This document shows positions 26,223-33,925 of a DNA stretch of 62,113 bases, piece after piece; within the stretch, counting starts at the first letter, position 1, and every line of letters starts with the position of its first letter. The stretch spans positions 1 to 62,113 of the forward strand of contig NZ_NOXT01000102.1 in the NCBI RefSeq assembly GCF_002251755.1. Direction: 5' to 3'. Under the pieces are notes generated by a model, which saw only the letters and a list, made by a program, of their open reading frames with translations, was not told the origin of the DNA and did no database searches. The translations under genes were made by a program, and so were the position numbers. The DNA is from Sandarakinorhabdus cyanobacteriorum (GTDB taxonomy: Bacteria > Pseudomonadota > Alphaproteobacteria > Sphingomonadales > Sphingomonadaceae).

Positions 26223-26986
26223 GGGATTTCCTTGAGCGGGGCCAGGGCAGCAAGGCGCCCCGGCAGGGTGGCAACATCGCCCACGATGATGAGGGCGGGG
26301 GAAGCGATGGCCTCGCGCGCCACCAGCCCGGCCAGATCGGCGAGCAGCGAGGTGACGAGGCGTTGATCGGGCTGGGTGGCGCGCTCCACCACGGCGACCG
26401 GTGTGTCGGGCGCTAGGCCATCGGCCATCAATTTCTCGGCAATCGGCCCGGCACCGGCCAGCCCCATATAGATCACCAGCGTGCGGCCCTTGCCGGCCAG
26501 CCCGGCCCAGTTCTGCTGCGCCAGGCCCCGGCATTCGCCGGCCACGAAGCTGACCATGGAGGCATGATCGCGGTGGGTCAGCGGCATCAGCGTCGCCGCC
26601 GCCGCGCCATTGGCGGCCGAAATGCCGGGGATCACCTGCACCGGCACGCCGGCCGCAACACAGGCCTCCACCTCTTCACCGCCCCGGCCAAAGATGAACG
26701 GGTCACCGCCCTTCAGCCGCACTACCGTGTGGCCGGCGCGGGCTTCGGCCACCAGCAGATCGCCAATCTGCTCCTGCGGCAGCGTGTGGCGGGCGCGGCG
26801 CTTGGCCACCGAAATGCGGCGGGCGCGGGCCGGGATGAGATCGAGCACATCGGCACCGACCAGCCCATCCAGCACCACCACATCGGCCGCCGCCAGCGCG
26901 CGCACGGCACGCACGGTCAACAGATCGGCAGCGCCGGGGCCGGCGCCCACCAGAATCACCTGTGCGGAGTTGGGCCGAAAATCCAT
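26207..26986 (-). CDS. cobA: Uroporphyrinogen-III C-methyltransferase (siroheme synthesis)
   Basis: Methylates uroporphyrinogen III twice to make precorrin-2, the precursor of siroheme, which the sulfite reductase in the same operon needs. The 259-residue protein shows VGAGPGAADLLTVRA (residues about 13-27), LKGGDPFIFGRGGEE and PGISAANGAAA, all SAM-methyltransferase signatures. It lacks the CysG dehydrogenase/ferrochelatase half. The ATG at 26986 is chosen, but GGTGGAG ends only 1 nt before it and lies in a hairpin. A TTG at 27004 and a GTG at 26959 are alternatives. Confidence 0.93.
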   Translation of the reverse strand: MDFRPNSAQVILVGAGPGAADLLTVRAVRALAAADVVVLDGLVGADVLDLIPARARRISVAKRRARHTLPQEQIGDLLVAEARAGHTVVRLKGGDPFIFGRGGEEVEACVAAGVPVQVIPGISAANGAAAATLMPLTHRDHASMVSFVAGECRGLAQQNWAGLAGKGRTLVIYMGLAGAGPIAEKLMADGLAPDTPVAVVERATQPDQRLVTSLLADLAGLVAREAIASPALIIVGDVATLPGRLAALAPLKEIPCPAC

Positions 26987-26987
26987 G

Positions 26988-27022
26988 CTCCACCCATGCG
27001 CCAATCGGCGTCACGGGTGGAG
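26988..27022 (-). promoter_or_regulatory. Nested hairpin over the cobA ribosome-binding site
   Basis: Read on the minus strand, CTCCACCC (27022-27015) pairs perfectly with GGGTGGAG (26995-26988), and inside it CGCC (27010-27007) pairs with GGCG (27002-26999). The second arm contains the only Shine-Dalgarno-like sequence of the leader and ends one base before the cobA ATG. It may control translation of the sulfite-reduction operon or be an operator palindrome. No known riboswitch class is recognised. Confidence 0.5.
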
Positions 27023-27060
27023 CAAGGCTTTCTTGGGTCGGGCCTAGCCCAGCTTTGGAA

Positions 27061-29556
27061 TCAGTTGGCGCCGAAGGTGCGCTGCCACCAGCCCTTGCGC
27101 GGCGGCGGTGCCGGCTCGGGCGTCGGCTCGGAAGCGGCCTCGGTAACCGGCGCTTCCGGGGCGGCGGCCACCACCGGCTCCGCTTCCGGCGCGGCCACAG
27201 CCTCGGGTTCGGCCACGGCCTCCACCTTCTTCTTGCGGCTGCGCTTCGGCTTGGCAGGCTCGGCTTCCGGCGCGGCGGCCACCGGTGCTTCAGGCTCGGC
27301 TTCCACCGGAGCCTCCACCGCAGCTTCCACCGGGGCCTCGGCCTCCACCTTCTTCTTGCGGCTGCGCTTCGGCTTTTCGGCCGGGGCTTCAACCACCGGC
27401 TCCGGCGCGGCTTCAACCGGCGTCTCGGCCGCAGCCTCGGCCGCCACCTCAGCATCCGCCTTCTTGCGGCGGCTGCGCTTCGGCTTGGCCGGCGCTTCGG
27501 CCTCCGGCGCGGCCGGGGCTTCGGCCTCCATCGGCGCGGCCTCCTCGCTCACGGTCTCGGCAGCGCGGTCAGCGCCACCACGGCGGCTGCGGCGGCCACG
27601 GCGACGGCGCTTGCGCTTGCCGCCACCAGCCTCGCCTCCATCGGCTTCGGCGCCATCGCCGGCGCCCTCATCGGCGTCCTCGCCCTCGGCGGCGCCATCG
27701 TCACCCTCGGCCACGGCAGCGGCGTCGCTGCCCTGCTCGTCGCCTTCCTCGCGGCGGTCACGGCCCCGGCGGCGGCGGCCCCGGCCACGGCCCCGGCGGC
27801 CATCTCGGCCCTCCCCGCGCTCCTCGCCATCGTCCTGGCCCTCGCCATCCTCGGCCGCATCGGCCGCCTCCGGCTCTTCATCCACCACCTTCACCACCGG
27901 CGGCAGCGGGCCCATGTCCACCCGCTTCGACGGCGGCGGGCCACCGGCATCAATCTCGAAATTCGGCCCGATCAGGCTGTCATCCGGCCGCGTCACGATC
28001 GACACGCCATACAGCTCTTCCAACTCAGCCAGCTCGATGCGCTTGCGGTTCAGCAGATACACCGCCACCTCTTCGCCGGCGCGCAGCACCAGGTCGCTGT
28101 GCCGCCCGCGCAGCGCTTCGGCTTCCAGCGCGCGCAGTGCCGCCAGCGCGGCAGAGGCCACCGAACGCACCATGCCGGTGCCCTCGCACATCGGGCAGAC
28201 ATGGGTGGAGGCTTCCAGGATGCCGGTGCGCAGCCGCTGCCGGCTCATCTCCATCAGGCCAAAGCTGGAAATCCGGCCGATCTGCACGCGGGCGCGGTCG
28301 TTCTTCAGCGCCTCCTTCATCGCCTTTTCCACCTTGCGGGTGTTGGAGCTGTTCTCCATGTCGATGAAGTCGATCACCACCAGGCCGGCCATGTCGCGCA
28401 GCCGCAGCTGGCGGGCAATTTCCTCGGCGGCTTCCAGGTTGGTCTTGGTCGCGGTTTCCTCGATGCCATATTCGCGCGTCGAGCGGCCGGAGTTGATGTC
28501 GATCGACACCAGCGCTTCCGTCGGGTTGATCACCAGATAACCACCCGATTTCAGCTGCACCACCGGCTGGTACATATTCTCCAGCTGGCCCTCCACGCCA
28601 AAGCGCTGGAACAGCGGCACCGAGCCTTCATATTCCACCACCTTGGGCGCATGAGTGGGCATCAGCATCGACATGAAGCGGTGCGCCGCCTCAAAGCCGT
28701 CGCGGCCCTCCACCAGCACCTGCTCGATATCGCGGTTGTAGATGTCGCGGATTGCCCGCTTGATCAGGCTGGAATCCTCGTGGATCAGCGCCGGGGCCTG
28801 GCTGGCCAGCGTCTTCTCGCGGATCTCGTCCCACAGCCGGGTCAGATAATCGAAATCGCGGCGGATATCGGCGGCGCTGCGCTTCAGGCCGGCGGTGCGC
28901 ACGATGGCGCCCATGCCGTTCGGCAGGTGCAGATCGGCCATGATCTGCTTCAGCCGCTTGCGATCGGCCGGGTTGGAAATCTTGCGGCTGATGCCGCCGC
29001 CGTGCGCCGTGTTGGGCATCAGCACGCAATAACGGCCGGCAAGGCTGAGATAGGTGGTCAGCGCCGCGCCCTTCGAACCACGCTCTTCCTTCACCACCTG
29101 GATCAGCATCACCTGGCGGCGGCGGATGACTTCCTGGATCTTGTAGCGGCGGCGCAGCGCCATGCGCTTGCGGCGCAGCGATTCCGACGGCTCGTCATGA
29201 TGGCCGCCGGCTTCCTGCACCTCGTCGCCATCATCATGATCATCGTCATGGCCATGCTCTTCGGCGGCCAGCTCGGCCTCCTCGCGCAGCAGGGCGTCGC
29301 GATCCTCCTTGGGGATCTGATAATAATCCGGGTGGATTTCGCTGAAGGCCAGGAAGCCATGGCGGTTGCCGCCATATTCCACAAAGGCCGCCTGCAACGA
29401 GGGCTCAACCCGCGTCACCTTGGCCAGATAGATATTGCCTTTCAGCTGACGCTTGTCAGCCGATTCGAAATCAAATTCCTCGATGCGTTGGCCATTCACC
29501 ACGGCCACCCGTGTTTCTTCCGGGTGGCGGGCGTCGATCAGCATGCGGTGTGACAT
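27061..29556 (-). CDS. rne: Ribonuclease E/G
   Basis: Main RNA-degrading endonuclease, 831 residues from the ATG at 29556. The N-terminal half has the S1 domain with a long Asp/His-rich insertion (EEHGHDDDHDDGDE, about 85-98) before KEERGSKGAALTTY. The catalytic VSIDINSGRSTR and VIDFIDMENSSN segments and the zinc-link CPMCEGTG follow. The C-terminal 300 residues are disordered scaffold: Arg-rich patches (RGRGRRRRGRDRR, KRKRRRRGRRSRRGG) and three copies of a KRSRRKK/KRSRKKK motif separated by Ala/Glu/Pro/Val stretches. These patches probably bind RNA and degradosome partners. A GC-rich leader precedes it. Confidence 0.95.
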   Translation of the reverse strand: MSHRMLIDARHPEETRVAVVNGQRIEEFDFESADKRQLKGNIYLAKVTRVEPSLQAAFVEYGGNRHGFLAFSEIHPDYYQIPKEDRDALLREEAELAAEEHGHDDDHDDGDEVQEAGGHHDEPSESLRRKRMALRRRYKIQEVIRRRQVMLIQVVKEERGSKGAALTTYLSLAGRYCVLMPNTAHGGGISRKISNPADRKRLKQIMADLHLPNGMGAIVRTAGLKRSAADIRRDFDYLTRLWDEIREKTLASQAPALIHEDSSLIKRAIRDIYNRDIEQVLVEGRDGFEAAHRFMSMLMPTHAPKVVEYEGSVPLFQRFGVEGQLENMYQPVVQLKSGGYLVINPTEALVSIDINSGRSTREYGIEETATKTNLEAAEEIARQLRLRDMAGLVVIDFIDMENSSNTRKVEKAMKEALKNDRARVQIGRISSFGLMEMSRQRLRTGILEASTHVCPMCEGTGMVRSVASAALAALRALEAEALRGRHSDLVLRAGEEVAVYLLNRKRIELAELEELYGVSIVTRPDDSLIGPNFEIDAGGPPPSKRVDMGPLPPVVKVVDEEPEAADAAEDGEGQDDGEERGEGRDGRRGRGRGRRRRGRDRREEGDEQGSDAAAVAEGDDGAAEGEDADEGAGDGAEADGGEAGGGKRKRRRRGRRSRRGGADRAAETVSEEAAPMEAEAPAAPEAEAPAKPKRSRRKKADAEVAAEAAAETPVEAAPEPVVEAPAEKPKRSRKKKVEAEAPVEAAVEAPVEAEPEAPVAAAPEAEPAKPKRSRKKKVEAVAEPEAVAAPEAEPVVAAAPEAPVTEAASEPTPEPAPPPRKGWWQRTFGAN

Positions 29557-29981
29557 GAATATGCTCCGTGGCGCGGGGCCGCCGGCTCGGTTGAGCACAA
29601 GGCGGTCGGCGCGAATAGAAAAGGCCGGCGCAAGGCCAGCCGAAGGGGTTTGAAACGAAAATCACCGGGGCGGCAGCCGCATCGGCCGGATGCCGCAATG
29701 CGGGCATCCCTCCGGCCATGGCGTGCAAACTGTTCATCCGCGTCCCATCAAATCGTTGGCCGGCAGCGCGCCGGCCCGGATTGTCGGCGCCATCCTGCCA
29801 AACACCGGCCTGCCCGCCATCAACATGGCAATTGGGCGGCGGCAGCGCAGAAATGCCGACAATGGCAACGGTTCTCACCGTTGTTGCCCTTCTGCTAGCA
29901 GGCACTTGGCGGAGCGGCAAGGGTGCGGCATTGACGCATTGTCGTAATAATGCAGCCAGAATTTCGAAGGGACACGAGCAC
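29557..29981. other. Divergent gap between rne and the DPP IV peptidase, with rne leader hairpins
   Basis: 425 bp with no convincing gene. On the rne side there is a long bulged hairpin at 29684-29717: outer GGCCGG/CCGGCC and inner GGATGCC/GGCATCC. It lies about 130-160 nt before the rne ATG and probably in its 5' leader. On the peptidase side an imperfect inverted repeat (GGCAACGGT at 29864-29872 with ACCGTTGTTGCC at 29877-29888) lies about 95 nt before the ATG. I see no clear sigma-70 -35/-10 pair for either gene. Confidence 0.45.
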
Positions 29982-32180
29982 ATGAAGCGCATCCTGCTGG
30001 CAGGGCTGGCCATCACCACCATCATGTCGGCCGGCAGTGTCACGGCCGAACCCCTCAGCCTCGAACGCGTCTTCGCCTCGCCCGCCCTCACCGGCCCGCG
30101 CCCGCGCGTGCTCAAACTCTCCCCGGATGGCCGGTTGGCGACGCTGCTGAAAGGCCGGCCGCAGGATCGCGACCGCTTCGATCTGTGGGCCGTCGACACT
30201 GCCACCGGGCAAAGCCGCATGCTGGTCGATTCCCAGAAACTCGCCAGCGCCGGCTCCTTGTCGGAGGCCGAGCGCATGAACCGCGAGCGCCAGCGCATCG
30301 CCGATGTGAAGGGCATCACCCAATATGGCTGGGCCCCCGATGGCCAGCGCCTGCTGGTGCCGGTGGATGGCGATCTGTGGGTGGCTGGCGTGGATGGCAG
30401 CGTGCAGCGGCTGACGCAGACGCCGGAAACCGAAACCGATGCCCGCCTGTCCCCCAGGGGCCAGTTCGCCAGCTTCGTGCGCGATGGCCATCTCTATGTG
30501 CAGCCGCTGGCGGGCGGAGCCGCCCGCGACATCGCCGGTGAAGCCACAGCAAAGGTCGCCTGGGGCGTCGCCGAATTCATCGCCCAGGAAGAACTCGCCC
30601 GCTTCGACGGCCATTGGTGGTCGCCCGATGATGCCCGCATCGCGGTCGCCCGGGTGGATGAAACCCCGGTCAAGCAGGTCACCCGCGCTGCCATCGGCGC
30701 CGATGGCACAAGGCTGTTCACCCAGGCCTATCCGGCCGCCGGCACCGCCAACGCACTGGTCACCCTGTGGCTGGTCAATCCCGATGGCTCGGGGCGCACC
30801 GCCATCGATCTGGGCAACCCGGCCGATCATTATATCGCCCGCGTCGCCTGGGCCCAGGATGGCAAGACGCTTTATGTCCAACGGCTGACCCGCGATCAGA
30901 CCCGGCTCGACATCATGGCCGTCGATGCCATCACCGGCGCCGCCCGCGTGTTGCACAGCGAAACCGCGAAGACCTGGATCAACCTGCACAATAGCTTCGA
31001 ACCGCTGAAGGATGGCAGCATATTGTGGGCCAGCGAGGCCGATGGCTTTCGCCACCTCTATCGCCTCAATGGCGGCAAATCCGTGCAGCTCACCCGCGGC
31101 CGCTGGGCGGTGGATGAACTGGTCGGCGTCAACGAAAAGGATGGAAGGCTGTGGTTCACCGGCTTTGCCGATTCCACACTCGAAAAAAATGTCTATGCCC
31201 TTGATTGGCGCAAGCCCGGTGCCACCCCGCAACGGCTGACCGCGCCCGGCGGCTGGCACGAGGCCACCATGGACAAGGCCGGCCGCCGCCTGATCATCAC
31301 CAGCACCACCCCCACCCAGCCGGCACAGGTGTGGCTGGCCGACGGCCAAGGCAAGCGGCTGACCTGGATCGAGGAAAACCGCCTCGACGCCAATCATCCC
31401 TATGCCCCCTATCTGGCCAGCCATGTCGTGCCGGAATTCGGCACGCTCACCGCCGCCGATGGCCAGACGGGGGATTGGCGTCTGCTCAAGCCCAGGGGCC
31501 CCGGCCCCTTCCCGGTGCTGGTGCAGGTCTATGGCGGGCCGCACGCCCACAATGTCCACAAGCGTTTCCCGGCGGTGATCGAACAATATCTCGTCCAGCA
31601 GGGCTGGGCGGTGTTCCAGCTCGACAACCGCGGCAGCAATGATCGCGGCAAGGCCTTTGAAGACCCGATCCACTTACGGCTGGGCGGCGTGGAGGTGCAG
31701 GACCAGCTGCAGGCCCTCGCCTGGATCAAGCAGCAACCCTGGGCCAGGCCCGACAAGATCGCCGTCAACGGCTGGTCCTACGGCGGCTACATGGTGCTGA
31801 AACTGCTGGAAGCCGCCCCCGGCCAGTTCGCCGCCGGCATCTCTGGCGCCCCCGTCACCCGCTGGGAGCTCTATGACACCGCTTATACCGAGCGTTATCT
31901 GGGCAACCCCAGCGTCGATGCCGGGCCCTACCAACGCTCCGGCGCGCTCGGCGATGCCGGCAAGATCAAGGACCCGCTGCTGCTGATCCACGGCATGGCG
32001 GACGACAATGTCGTGTTCGAAAACTCGCTGGCCATGATGACGGCCCTGCAACGCGCGAAAACGCCGTTTGACCTGATGGTCTACCCCGGCGCCACCCACG
32101 CCACCCCGGGGCTGGAGGTGCACACGTGGATCACCCGTCTGCAGTTCCTTGGGCGGACCGTGGCGCCAACCGGGTTTTGA
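29982..32180 (+). CDS. Dipeptidyl peptidase IV (S9 family serine peptidase), exported
   Basis: A 732-residue protein with a signal peptide (ending near VTAEP), an N-terminal beta-propeller and a C-terminal alpha/beta hydrolase. EFIAQEELAR (about residues 197-206) is the double-Glu motif that binds the substrate N-terminus in DPP IV. The catalytic Ser is in GWSYGGYM (about 598), Asp in HGMADDNV and His in YPGATHAT. It should remove dipeptides from N-termini in the periplasm or outside the cell. The ATG at 29982 follows GAAGGGA (29966-29972) and starts the signal peptide. It stands alone and is convergent with rpoZ. Confidence 0.93.
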   Translation: MKRILLAGLAITTIMSAGSVTAEPLSLERVFASPALTGPRPRVLKLSPDGRLATLLKGRPQDRDRFDLWAVDTATGQSRMLVDSQKLASAGSLSEAERMNRERQRIADVKGITQYGWAPDGQRLLVPVDGDLWVAGVDGSVQRLTQTPETETDARLSPRGQFASFVRDGHLYVQPLAGGAARDIAGEATAKVAWGVAEFIAQEELARFDGHWWSPDDARIAVARVDETPVKQVTRAAIGADGTRLFTQAYPAAGTANALVTLWLVNPDGSGRTAIDLGNPADHYIARVAWAQDGKTLYVQRLTRDQTRLDIMAVDAITGAARVLHSETAKTWINLHNSFEPLKDGSILWASEADGFRHLYRLNGGKSVQLTRGRWAVDELVGVNEKDGRLWFTGFADSTLEKNVYALDWRKPGATPQRLTAPGGWHEATMDKAGRRLIITSTTPTQPAQVWLADGQGKRLTWIEENRLDANHPYAPYLASHVVPEFGTLTAADGQTGDWRLLKPRGPGPFPVLVQVYGGPHAHNVHKRFPAVIEQYLVQQGWAVFQLDNRGSNDRGKAFEDPIHLRLGGVEVQDQLQALAWIKQQPWARPDKIAVNGWSYGGYMVLKLLEAAPGQFAAGISGAPVTRWELYDTAYTERYLGNPSVDAGPYQRSGALGDAGKIKDPLLLIHGMADDNVVFENSLAMMTALQRAKTPFDLMVYPGATHATPGLEVHTWITRLQFLGRTVAPTGF

Positions 32181-32191
32181 GGGGGATCGAC

Positions 32192-32245
32192 CCTCCCCCT
32201 CTGGGGGAGGTGCCCGACGGGCGGAGGGGGCCGGCGAAGCCTGGG
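32192..32245. repeat. CCTCCCCC/GGGGGAGG palindromic element
   Basis: A perfect 8-bp inverted repeat (32192-32199 and 32203-32210) with loop TCT, followed by the common tail TGCCCGACGGGCGGAGGGGG. It begins 11 bp after the peptidase stop. It belongs to the same palindrome class as those at 21117, 23057 and 52037. Confidence 0.7.
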
Positions 32246-32298
32246 CTGGTGTTGCGGCCCAAGCCCCCTCACGTGGCCCTCGCGCCCCAGGCCCCGAC

Positions 32299-32325
32299 CC
32301 GCTCATGCTGAGCTTGTCGAAGCAC
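32299..32325. repeat. Half-copy of the GAGCTTGTCGA repeat
   Basis: 27 bp containing CTCATGCTGAGCTTGTCGA, differing by two bases from one arm of the long inverted repeat at 54198-54267. Only one arm is present here. Sequences of this type are widespread intergenic repeats in proteobacteria. Confidence 0.7.
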
Positions 32326-32362
32326 CGCACAAGTTTGCCGGCTGGCCCCGGCGGTTGCGGCC

Positions 32363-32430
32363 GGCGGCAGAGCCGCCGAGTCCGCTTCTGGCGCAAGGAC
32401 GGAAGAAGAAAGAGCGCGGCAAAGCCGCGC
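32363..32430. repeat. Pair of perfect short G+C hairpins
   Basis: GGCGGC-AGA-GCCGCC (32363-32377) and GCGCGGC-AAA-GCCGCGC (32414-32430), each perfect with a 3-nt purine loop. They precede the terminator at 32447. A related GCGGC-TTT-GCCGC hairpin recurs at about 33851-33863. They could be parts of one folded transcript or decayed repeat elements. Confidence 0.5.
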
Positions 32431-32446
32431 CGTCGGACGACTCACG

Positions 32447-32477
32447 AAAAAGGGCGACCTGCAAGGTCGCCTTTTTT
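32447..32477. terminator. Rho-independent terminator, probably bidirectional
   Basis: Five A (32447-32451), stem arms GGCGACCT (32453-32460) and AGGTCGCC (32464-32471) with loop GCA, then six T (32472-32477). The A and T runs on both sides let it act for both strands. It is 55 bp past the rpoZ stop and 266 bp past the peptidase stop. Confidence 0.85.
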
Positions 32478-32502
32478 GGTCGCCGGCCGGAGTGCGGCGA
32501 GT

Positions 32503-32527
32503 CTGGAAATAGCTGCGCTATTTCCAG
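32503..32527. repeat. Perfect 10-bp hairpin beside the rpoZ stop
   Basis: CTGGAAATAG (32503-32512) and CTATTTCCAG (32518-32527) pair perfectly around loop CTGCG. It has no T run on either side, so it is not a normal intrinsic terminator. On the rpoZ strand it begins 5 nt after the stop codon and could protect the 3' end of the transcript. Confidence 0.6.
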
Positions 32528-32532
32528 CCGCC

Positions 32533-32874
32533 TTACTCGTAATCCCCACCCATGTTCTGGTTCCGGGGCGGCTGGGCGGCGGTGATCCGCAGCGCTTCCG
32601 CCGACGCCGACAGCGAGCCGATCACATCCGGCGTGTCGTCATCCTCGGCCTGCACCTTCTGCATGCCCACCACCATCGATTCCGTCAGATCAACCGGACG
32701 GATCGTCTGCTCGGCGATCTCACGCAGCGCCACCACCGGGTTTTTGTCGCGGTCGCGGTCGATGGTCAGCTCCGAACCCGACGAGATGTTGCGGGCGCGA
32801 TGCGCGGCCAGCAGCACCAGGTCAAACCGGTTGGGGACCTTGTCAACGCAGTCTTCAACAGTCACGCGTGCCAT
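32533..32874 (-). CDS. rpoZ: RNA polymerase omega subunit
   Basis: A 113-residue protein. [20 protein letters not shown] and the following [13 protein letters not shown] are the conserved omega core (residues 1-33), then [15 protein letters not shown]. Omega helps assemble RNA polymerase and forms part of a ppGpp site. The C-terminal 50 residues are a variable acidic tail. The ATG at 32874 is chosen: the frame is open further upstream to 32967, but without homology. In many proteobacteria rpoZ sits directly before the ppGpp synthetase gene. Here rpsD lies between them and rpoZ is on the opposite strand. Confidence 0.95.
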   Translation of the reverse strand: MARVTVEDCVDKVPNRFDLVLLAAHRARNISSGSELTIDRDRDKNPVVALREIAEQTIRPVDLTESMVVGMQKVQAEDDDTPDVIGSLSASAEALRITAAQPPRNQNMGGDYE

Positions 32875-33110
32875 GAAGCGGCTCCGAAAAATCCGATGTG
32901 GGAATGCCGCTCCCTGACGATTCGCCCCGGCAAAGTCAAGGAAATTGCCCCTCCACGCCGGTGCCACCGCTTGACTCGCGCGGCACCCCCCCCCTAACGC
33001 ACCCGCTTCGCATCTGGCCCCGCACCCCGGTGAAGCGGTGGCCCACGCACATAACAGGTGTGCGCGGCGAGACCGGGACCAACGTTGATAGCAGAAGCCA
33101 AGGATATCAC
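32875..33110. promoter_or_regulatory. Divergent rpoZ/rpsD promoter region with a C9 tract
   Basis: 236 bp without a gene. On the plus strand CTTGACT (32970-32976) resembles an alphaproteobacterial -35 element. TAACGC at 32995-33000 is a weak -10 at 18 bp spacing. Nine consecutive C (32986-32994) fill half of that spacer, so changes in tract length would change promoter spacing. AAGGATATCAC directly before the rpsD ATG contains its ribosome-binding site. Confidence 0.35.
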
Positions 33111-33722
33111 ATGTCGAAGCGTTCCAACGCGAAGTACAAGCTTGACCGCCGCATGGGCGAGAATATCTGGGGCCGCCCCAAGAGCCCGGTGAACAAGCGT
33201 GAATATGGCCCCGGCCAGCACGGCCAGCGCCGCAAGGGCAAGATGAGCGATTTCGGCCTGCAGCTGCGCGCCAAGCAGAAGCTGAAGGGCTATTATGGTG
33301 ACGTCACCGAAAAGCAGTTCCGCAAGGTCTATGCCGAAGCGGTGCGCATGAAGGGCGACACCTCGCAGAACCTCATCGGCCTGCTCGAACAGCGCCTGGA
33401 CATCGTGGTCTATCGCGCCAAGTGGGCGCCGACCGTGTTCGCCGCCCGCCAGATCGTCAACCATGGCCACATCTGGGTGAACGGCGTGCGCTGCAACATC
33501 GGTTCGGCCCGCGTGAAGCCGGGCGACGTGGTCGAGCTCGGCCCGAAGGCCCGCGAAATGGCGCTGGTGCTCGAAGCCCAGAGCCTGTCGGAGCGTGACG
33601 TGCCGGAATATGTCTCGGTCGACGGCAACAAGGCCACCTATGTCCGCGTGCCGACGCTGGACGAAGTGCCGTACCCGGTGAAGATGGAACCGAACCTGGT
33701 CGTCGAATTCTACAGCCGTTAA
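33111..33722 (+). CDS. rpsD: 30S ribosomal protein S4
   Basis: A 203-residue primary rRNA-binding protein of the small subunit, also a translational regulator in some bacteria. It begins [20 protein letters not shown] and contains GPGQHGQRR, the S4 RNA-binding domain ([17 protein letters not shown] to INHG-like [10 protein letters not shown], about 93-125) and ends VVEFYSR. AGGA lies 7 nt before the ATG at 33111. It is a single-gene unit with its own terminator at 33784-33812, as is common for rpsD outside the S13-S11 operon. Confidence 0.98.
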   Translation: MSKRSNAKYKLDRRMGENIWGRPKSPVNKREYGPGQHGQRRKGKMSDFGLQLRAKQKLKGYYGDVTEKQFRKVYAEAVRMKGDTSQNLIGLLEQRLDIVVYRAKWAPTVFAARQIVNHGHIWVNGVRCNIGSARVKPGDVVELGPKAREMALVLEAQSLSERDVPEYVSVDGNKATYVRVPTLDEVPYPVKMEPNLVVEFYSR

Positions 33723-33783
33723 TGCGGCGTGTGGGCAACGCGCAGCGTTGTCCACCGACTCGCATCGGCACGGCCAGCGAACG

Positions 33784-33812
33784 AAAAGGGCGGCTCTCCA
33801 GCCGCCCTTTTT
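33784..33812 (+). terminator. Rho-independent terminator of rpsD
   Basis: AAAA, then GGGCGGCT (33788-33795), loop CTCC, AGCCGCCC (33800-33807) and five T (33808-33812). It lies 62 bp after the rpsD stop. Confidence 0.9.
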
Positions 33813-33823
33813 GATTCGTCTGA

Positions 33824-33865
33824 CCCCGGATCAGGTCCGGGGCAGGCTCTGCGGCTTTGCCGCGG
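33824..33865. repeat. CCCCGGA/TCCGGGG repeat plus GCGGC-TTT-GCCGC hairpin
   Basis: CCCCGGA (33824-33830) and TCCGGGG (33836-33842) form a 7-bp inverted repeat with loop TCAGG, a sequence widely repeated between genes in sphingomonads. Immediately after it, GCGGCTTTGCCGC (about 33851-33863) forms a small hairpin, the reverse complement of the core of the one at 32416-32428. Both lie between the rpsD terminator and relA. Confidence 0.6.
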
Positions 33866-33925
33866 CGCTGCATAACCCCCCTTTTGGGTTGCGGCAGGGG
33901 CCAATCCCCCCCAAGATAGTCGGCT

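Larger units (their letters stand above)
32181..32532. other. Convergent gap rich in palindromes and hairpins
   Basis: 352 bp between the peptidase and rpoZ with no gene. It holds, in order, a CCTCCCCC/GGGGGAGG palindrome, one half of the GAGCTTGTCGA-type repeat, two short perfect G+C hairpins, a terminator and a 10-bp A+T-containing hairpin ending 5 bp before the rpoZ stop. The parts are listed as separate entries. Confidence 0.8.

Noticed and set aside
26962-29553. An open frame of 863 codons antisense to rne
   Set aside because: It mirrors the real rne gene and is made of His/Arg/Leu/Gly/Ala-rich text with no domain.
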